This document shows positions 54,301 to 62,853 of a stretch of 64,000 nt of DNA, piece by piece. This stretch comes from Closterium sp. NIES-65 (Eukaryota; Streptophyta; Zygnematophyceae; Desmidiales; Closteriaceae). The stretch covers positions 248,001 to 312,000 of the forward strand of contig CANXME010002420.1 of assembly GCA_948144175.1 (NCBI GenBank). Direction: 5' to 3'. The notes under the pieces were generated by a model, which saw nothing but the letters and a program-made list of their open reading frames with translations, was not told the origin of the DNA and did no database searches. Position 1 is the first letter of the stretch. Every line of letters begins with the position of its first letter. The position numbers and the translations under genes are program-made.

Positions 54301-57300
54301 GGAGCTACTTCACGACAGCTCCAACAATACTCCGCCTCATCCTGCTCCCCTCCACGCTATCCAGCTACCCCTATCGTACCTTCTCCCCAACATGTATAAA
54401 GATTTGTTTTGAGACGTCTCAAAACAAATCTTCATACATGTCCCTCCACGATATCCAGCTACCCCTATCGCACCTTCTCCCCGACACCAACCCTCACCTT
54501 AATTCTCCCTCCCTCTATCCCTGCTTACCAGGTGTTTGTGCTCCAGGCGACTCAGCAGCTCCAGCTCTGTCACAAACTCCTTGTCGCCCTGCTCCCCATT
54601 ACCCTGCTGCTCCCCTCCCTTCTATCCTGCTAACACCCACTCCTTCTCCCTCTCCCTTCCCACTCACCAGGTGTTTGTGCTCTAGCCGACTCAGCAGCTC
54701 TAGCTCTGTCACAACTCCTTGTCGCCCTGCTCCCCTCCCTCATTTTACTCTCAAACCCCTATCTATTCCGCATACACCAATCCTTCCAGCACCAGCCTCT
54801 CCCACTCACCAGGTGTTTGTGCTCTAGCCGACTCAGCAGCTCCAGTTCAGTCACAAACTCTTCGTCTCCCTGCTCCCCTCCCTCATCTGTGCACCAACCC
54901 CTCCCTATCTATTCCGCATACACCAACCCTTCCAGCACCAGCGTCTCCCACTCACCAGGTGTTTGTGCTCTAGCCGACTCAGCAGCTCCAGTTCAGTCAC
55001 AAACTCTTCGTCTCCCTGCTCCCCTCCCTCATCTGTGCACCAACCCCTCCCTATCTATTCCGCATACACCAATCCTTCCAGCACCAGCGTCTCCCACTCA
55101 CCAGGTGTTTGTGCTCTAGCCGACTCAGCAGCTCCAGTTCAGTCACAAACTCTTCGTCTCCCTGCTCCCCTCCCTCATCTGTGCACCAACCCCTCCCTAT
55201 CTATCCTGCATACACCAATCCTTCCAGCACCAGCCTCTCCCACTCACCAGGTGTTTGTGCTCTAGCCGACTCAGCAGCTCCAGTTCAGTCACAAACTCTC
55301 CGTCTCCCTGCTCCCCTCCCTCATCTGTGCACCAACCCCTCCCTATCTATTCCGCATACACCAATCCTTCCAGCACCAGCCTCTCCCACTCACCAGGTGT
55401 TTGTGCTCTAGCCGACTCAGCAGCTCCAGCTCAGTCACAAACTCTTCGTCTCCCTGCTCCCCTCCCTCATCTGTGCACCAACCCCTCCCTATCTATTCCG
55501 CATACACCAACCCTTCCAGCACCAGCGTCTCCCACTCACCAGGTGTTTGTGCTCTAGCCAACTCAGCAGCTCCAGTTCAGTCACAAACTCTTCGTCTCCC
55601 TGCTCCCCTCCCTCATCTGTGCACCAACCCCTCCCTATCTATTCCGCATACACCAATCCTTCCAGCACCAGCGTCTCCCACTCACCAGGTGTTTGTGCTC
55701 TAGCCGACTCAGCAGCTCCAGTTCAGTCACAAACTCTTCGTCTCCCTGCTCCCCTCCCTCATCTGTGCACCAACCCCTCCCTATCTATCCTGCATACACC
55801 AATCCTTCCAGCACCAGCCTCTCCCACTCACCAGGTGTTTGTGCTCTAGCCGACTCAGCAGCTCCAGTTCAGTCACAAACTCTTCGTCTCCCTCCTCCCC
55901 TCCCTCATCTGTGCTCCAACCCCTCCCTATCTATTCCGCATACACCAACCCTTCCAGCACCAGCGTCTCCCACTCACCAGGTGTTTGTGCTCTAGCCGAC
56001 TCAGCAGCTCCAGTTCAGTCACAAATAGGGATGGGCATTTGGCCCGGACGGGTCGGGTTACCTGACCCGACCCGCCTAAAATGGCGGGTCGGGTCAGGAA
56101 TGCTGAGAATGTCGACCCGTCCGGGTCGGGTCGGGTTTACCCGGGCGGGTCGGGTCGACCCGTGACCCGTCAATGTGATTTATAGACGGGTATCAGCGAC
56201 CCGCCGGGTCGGGTTGACCCGTCCCGTCCGGGTCGCATACCCAGTCAAATGACAGGGTTACCCGACCCGTTCTCTGCTTAGGGTACAATTTGGAGAGGGG
56301 GAGAACATCAGTTGGTTTTTATGTTTTGTTTCCCTCGACATTCAGATCCAGTCTCTAATCAAGTTAGTAAATCTCCACTCCACCTACCAAAACTCTTACA
56401 GTCTTGACTTCAATGTTAGCACTATTTTAATATTTATATTCATTATAGGCATAGGCGCTCCTGCCTTTCCCAGTGTCGCACGACCAGGGGCGCAGCAGCG
56501 CACTCGCGGGCACGCATTGGCGGGATCGTGTCCCCGCAATAGCGCGATCGCGGCCCCGCATATGCGCGATCGCGGCACCACACTAGGGCAGCGCGATCGC
56601 GGCCACGCATTGGCGGGATCGCATCCCCGCAATAGCGCGATAGCGGCCTTGCAGTAGCGCGAACGCCACCAGCCAGAATCGCGGTCCCCACCTCCAGCAT
56701 CGCGAACACCACCTGGAGCAGCGCCAAGGCGCCACCATACCCTGCTGCTATGTAGCATATTTTGATCCGACCCGACCCGACCCGTGGTGTAACCGACCCG
56801 GTTACGGGTCACAAATACCCGTTCCAACGGGGCGGGTCGGGTCACCAAAACAGAGTCAAACCTGACCCGCTAACCCGACCCGACCCGACCCGTTAAGCTA
56901 ACGGGTCGCCCTAAACGGGACGGGTCGGGCCGGGTCGGGCCAGATGCCCATGCCTAGTCACAAACTCTTCGTCTCCCTGCTCCCCTCCCTCATCTGTGCA
57001 CCAACCCCTCCCTATCTATCCTGCATACACCAATCCTTCCAGCACCAGCCTCTCCCAATCACCAGGTGTTTGTGCTCCAGTCGACTCAGCAGCTCCAGTT
57101 CAGTCACAAACTCTTCGTCTCCCTGCTCCCCTCCCTCATCTGTGCACCAACCCCTCCCTATCTATTCCGCATGCACCAATCCTTCCAGCACCAGCCTCTC
57201 CCACTCACCAGGTGTTTGTGCTCCAGTCGACTCAGCAGCTCCAGTTCAGTCACAAACTCTTCGTCTCCCTGCTCCCCTCCTCCTTGCTTCAGCACCTTCA

Positions 57301-60300
57301 CTGCCACCACCTGATGGATGGTGGGAGGGAGGGGGATTTCGTAGGGCGAAGTATTGAAGATAAGGCTATTGCATGCATGATACATACAAGCAACGGTTTA
57401 GAAACAAACTCCTCATTTCCCTGCTCCCCTCCTCCTTGCTTCAGCACCTTCACTGCCACCACCTGATGGTGAGAGGGAAAGCGATTTGCGATGTAGAGGG
57501 CAAAATACATAATATAAACAAGAGGCCTACACACACACAAGGGTCTAGAAACAAACTCCTCGTCTCCCTGCTCCCCTCCTCCCTGCTTCAGCACCTTCAC
57601 TGCGACCACCTGATGGATGGTGAGAGGGAAAGGGGTTTCACAGGGCAGAGTATTGAAGATAAGGCTATTGCATGCGTGATACATACAAGCAACGGTTTAG
57701 AAACAAACTCCTCATCCCCCTGCTCCCCTCCTCCCTGCTTCAGCACCTTCACTGCCACCACCTGATGGTAAGAGGAGTGGCACTTGCAGTACAAGGAATT
57801 AATATTATACAGGGTTAAGGGTTTCGGGTTTAGGATCCCTACACAAATACACGAGTCTAGAGACACACCCCTCATCTCCCTGCTCCCCTCCTCTTTGCTT
57901 CAGCACCTTCACTGCCACCACCTGATGGTGAGAGGGAAGGAGGGCGATTTGCGGTATAGAGGGCATCAATACACGGGGTGTATTGTTCAAGGTTTAGGGT
58001 CCCTACTCATACACACACAGGTCTAGAGACAAAATCCTCGTCACCCTGCTCCCCTCCTCCTTGCTTCAGCACTGGCAGCATACCATACAACACCTTTCCG
58101 AACCCGCCCTGACCCAACATGTGGGAAACGGGGAAGGTTGCAGAGTGTCCAAACTTGCATGCACTGGCGTGCTGCCAGTGCATCTAAAACTCAGTACCCA
58201 ACATGTATCTGAATTTTCACCTGAGCAGGATGCACTAGCAGCACTGGCAGCACGCCATAATACACCTTCCAGAACCCGCCCTGCCTGCCCCACAGCACCA
58301 TGATACTGTATCATGAAACATCTAATCTCTCACCTGAGCAGTATAATATCCGCAAGCATTTGAATTCTCACCTTAGCGGGGTGCACGGGCAGCACGCCAT
58401 AGTACATCTTGTCGAATCCGGCCTACCTGCCCCATAGCAGCACATTACATTAACCTGAAGTATCTGCATTATCTCCTGAACGGTGCAGCATTTCTGACCT
58501 GAGCGGGGTGCACGGGCAGCACGCCGTAATACACCTTCCCGAATCCGCCCTGCCCCAACACGTTGGCCTCGTTAAAATTCTCGGTCGCCAGCTGGCAACG
58601 GGGGATTGGACGAGGGGTTGGAAGCGGGAGAACGGAAAGGACTGTGAGCTGCAATAGAAATAACTAACTTGTGAAAAAAAAACACCAAGATTGTGTGTGT
58701 GCATGCATGCGTGCGTGCATGTGTGCGTGCATGTGTGCGTGCATGTGTGCGTGCATGTGTGCGTGCATGTGTGCGTGCATGTGTGCGTGCATGTGTGCAT
58801 GCATGCGTGTGTGCGCACTGAACTACACTTCATGGCACATCCAATCCAATCCAGTAACTGATCATGCTATAAGCTCATTCGAAAAACACACCTGCAGCTC
58901 CGAGTACTGATAGTGCGTTCTCTTGGGTGCTGGCAAATCGCCAAACTCTGCTGCAATAGACGATGTTCTGAGGGGAATGAGAGGGTTGGGGCGAAGGGGG
59001 ACGTTGGTTGGAGGGAAAGAGGGGGCTTGGGTTTCGAGTATGAGGGACTCTCTAGGTTGCTGGTAAATCGCCAAACTCTGCTGCTATAGACGATGTTCTG
59101 GGGAGAATGAGGGGGTTGGGGGAAAGGGGAGAGTTTGAGGGCAGGAGAGGGTTGGGGGGAAGGAGGAAGATTGGAGGGAAAAATGAAGATTGGATCTTGA
59201 GTATGGAGATTGGGTATGGACTCTCGTGGGTGCTGGTAAATTGCCAAACTCTGCTTCAATAGACGATGTTCTGACGGAGGGGAACAAAGGGGGGGGGGTC
59301 GGGTGGAATTTAGGGGGAAAAAGAGCGAACCATTGTATTGAAATGGTACCAATGGTGACTCATTACCAGGGTAATAATGCACGAAATTTATTCCTATCAT
59401 TTACGCGTAGTCATTTACACGTACAGGCTCACCACAAATAAATTCCTGCACAGCACACACACACGATTGCACATGCACATGGCCCACGCCCACCCACCCA
59501 CATGCATGATCAGGTGGAAGAAAGAGGCTCGGCAGTGAGAAAAGAACCAAACAAAACAGAACAATTCACATCTGCCGAGTGGGGTTGCAACTGGAAGGCC
59601 TGTCTGCTCCGCTCTTGGCTGGCTTGCCCGCTGATGATGATGCCCCACTGCTGCCGCCACTGCCCGCACTGGCAGGAGGAGCGTTGAGTGTGGATGCTGA
59701 GACGAAATCACACGCACCTGGCGAGTGAACGAATACTGAGAAGAGAGCACACACACACACACACGCACCTGGCGAGTGAACGAATACTGAGAAGAGAGCA
59801 CACACACACACACACACGCACCTGGCGAGTGGGTTGCCACTGGACGGCCTGTCTGCTCCGCTCTTGGCTGGCTTGGGTGGCTTCTTTCCTTCCTGCGCCG
59901 GCCGTTTCCCCCCTGAGGATGCCCCCCCACTGCCGCCAATCCCAGGTGCGTTGGGGGTGAACGAATACTGAGAAGAGAGCACACACACACACGCACCTGG
60001 CGAGTGGGTTGCCACTGGACGGCCTGTCTGATCCACTCTTGGCTGGCTTGGGTGGCTTCTTCCCTTCCTGCGCCGGCCTCTTGCTCCCTCCTGTTGCTCC
60101 ACTTCCCGCACTCCCAGGTGCGTTGGGTGTGGATGCTGGCGAGCAAGCAGGGCAGGGCAGGGCAGGGCAGGGCAGGGCAGGGTAGGGAAGGGTAGGGTAG
60201 GGTTGAAAGGCGGACAGGGAGTGGAAAGAGAGGTGAGGAGAGGAGAGGTTAAACATCAAGAGAACGTGAGGCAGCTTGTTGGGAAAGAGAGCAGCAACAC

Positions 60301-62819
60301 TCACATGACTTCTTAAGGAGAGTGGAGAGGCGAGCAAACTGCTGCCCCACCTCCCCAGCGTGGCTGCTGATCCGCTTCTTGATCACATTGTGCAGCGACA
60401 GACAGGTTGGGAGAGGAGGCAGTTTCTTGGAAGGGTGGAGTGGAGAAGAGCTTACATGACTTCTTGAGGAGAGTGGAGAGCCGAGCGAATTGCTGCCCCA
60501 CCTCCCCGGCGTGGCTGCTGATCCGCTTCTTGATCACATTGTGCAGCGACAGGTTGCGATCGAACGATGCCTCCTCCACCTGTGCAACCGGCTTTGGTGA
60601 CGGAAGGCTCAGATTCCGCTCCAGACACAACATCTCCTCGCCCGCTCCCCCTAGCTCTCCCTCTCTGTCCCTTTCTCCCTCTCTTGCTCCCTCTCTTGCT
60701 CCGTCTCTCTCTCCCTCTCTCTCTCCTTCTGCTGCATGAGAGGTGCAGGGGGGAGGGGCGTTTACTGTGTCTGCAGAGAGAGCGCGGGGGAGCCGTGGCT
60801 GGGGTGGTTTTCTGGAGAGGGAGGATGCAGGTGGGAGTGGTGCTGCTGCTGGGAGTGGTGGAAGTGGGAATGATGGAGGAGGTGGTGAGACTGCTGCATA
60901 GAGGTCACCAGTGTGAGCAGCAGCACCAGCAGCACCACTGCCACTACCACCAGCACCAGCACCAACACCAACACCAGCACCAGGTGCAGAAGCAGCAGCA
61001 GGGGCCTTGCCGACACCAACAGCAGCAGCTGTAGCAGCAGCTGTAGCAGAAGCAGCGGAGCCTGCTACAAGGGGAGCAGCAGCAGCCATCCCATCGTTTC
61101 CATACAGATCCGCCAACCCTCCTCCTTGGAATCCTCTACGCCGTCCTCCATACAAATCACCAGCACTCCCACCACCACCACCACCACCACCACGACCACC
61201 ACCAACCCCACCATCACCCGCACCACCACCAGCACTGCCACCAGCTGTGGCAGCTATATCCTGCTCTTCATCCCCTGTGTCTCCCACACCACCGACACCT
61301 ACCACTCCCACTCCTACTCCCACCCCTCCCACTTCCACCACTCCCCCGGGACTCCCCCACGAGCCTCCAGAAGGGCTTGCCTCGGGAACTGAGCTGCTCC
61401 TCCCAATCAACCTCCCACCCGCACCAGGTATACCCGCCCCTGATGCACTTGCATCAGATAACCCTACCCCAGGACCCCCCGCACCAGTTGTGCCTCCCTG
61501 TCTCCCTCCCTCCACCAACCCGCCTAGCCCCTCCTCGTCTGCATCCAGCCCGAATTGCTCTGCCAGCTGTGCAAACTCCCTTTGCTCCCAACTTCCATGC
61601 CTTAGAATCGATGCGGCAGATGTCCCTCGGGGTCTTGATGGGACCGATCCTGATGAGATCAACGGTCCAGATCGTGCAGAGGGAACGCTAGACGAGGTTG
61701 AGGAATCTCCTGGTGTTGCTCCTGAAAGAGGGCTCTTCCAATTTCCGGTCGGAGGTTTCTTTTTCGCCTGCCCGCTGCCCTGCAGAACATCTAGAGCCGA
61801 AGGGGGAACCGACATCAAAAAGTCCTCCGCGTCCGAACCACCCTCCGAACCAGACCCCTCTAAGGCGTCTCCCAAGCCTCCCGTTCCCGAACCTGCCCCA
61901 GAGACTAACCCGCCTAGGCCTGTTCCGAACCCTATGCTGCTGCCGAACCTGGCGTGACCTGCCCGCTGGGTTCGGTTGTGGTACGACGACGAAGCTGGCC
62001 TGCTTCGGACTCCACTGCTGCTGGCAAGCCTGCGAGAGGAAGATCTAGGTCTAGAACCCCCCATAAACCCTAACCCTAATCCTGACCCAGCACCTGCTGC
62101 TGCAGCAGATTCCGTCACTCCCTCTGCCTCATCTTCCCCCACTGCAGATCCTCCCATCCATTCCTCTCCCTTCCCACCTGCTCCTTCTCCCGCCCCTTGC
62201 AACCTCTGCTTTTCCTGAAGCTCCAGTAGCAGTGTCTGCAGCTCTCGTCTGTCTGTCTGACCTGCTTTGAACCTGGCAGCCCAGTCCCTTAACCGCGAAT
62301 CATTCAACCCTAGCTGAAGCAGGTCCTCGACAAAATGACTGTCACTGACAATGCCGGCTCCTGAGCCTGCTGCCGAGCCTCCGGATTTCGCAGGCTTGGC
62401 CGAGGCTGAGTGTGCCTTGCGGATGGAAGAGGGTCGGGAGGAGATGTGGCTCGGCGGCAGCAGGGCGGATGGACCAATCAGATCCTCCTGCATTGGTTCC
62501 TGCAAAAAGATTTCCTGCCCGTCCTGCCTGACCTGCCCGATCTGCCCGATCTGCCCGTCCTCCCCATCTTCAAATCCCATCATCTGGGCGGCTATTCTTG
62601 TCAGATGATCGCTGCTGATTCCCTCATCCTCTTCCTCCCCAGCACCAGACAACCCCCCACCACGTTTCTCCCCTGCGCTTCCCAGTACCTTCCCTCGCCT
62701 CCTCTCCCTGCCTCCTGCCTCCCCTGCTGTTGCACTGTGCTGGATCCGACGGGGACCACCAGAGGAATGAGAGACAGCAGAGGCGGAGGAAGAGTGAGCA
62801 GCAGCTGAGGCATCGTATC

Positions 62820-62853
<34 letters not shown>

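Larger units (their letters stand above)
47064..54329 (+). mobile_element. Ty3/gypsy element B with cytosine methyltransferase domain
   Basis: Carries gag, protease, methyltransferase, RT, RNase H and integrase in the gypsy order. Ends are not defined by LTRs: about 620 bp precedes gag and only about 125 bp follows pol before host sequence, so the 3' LTR seems to be missing. The 5' part has a 20-bp tandem (GGAATTCGATTCCAGGCT) at 47245-47300. A 352-bp insertion (TRIM plus target duplication) splits what was one frame; subtracting it leaves 2055 codons across 47686-54202. It lies between kinase exons 6 and 5. Confidence 0.9.

Noticed and set aside
60567-62048. Plus-strand Pro/Thr-rich frames across the kinase first exon
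   Set aside because: The minus strand has one 1120-codon frame that ends in a good donor with consistent phase; plus frames are its shadows.
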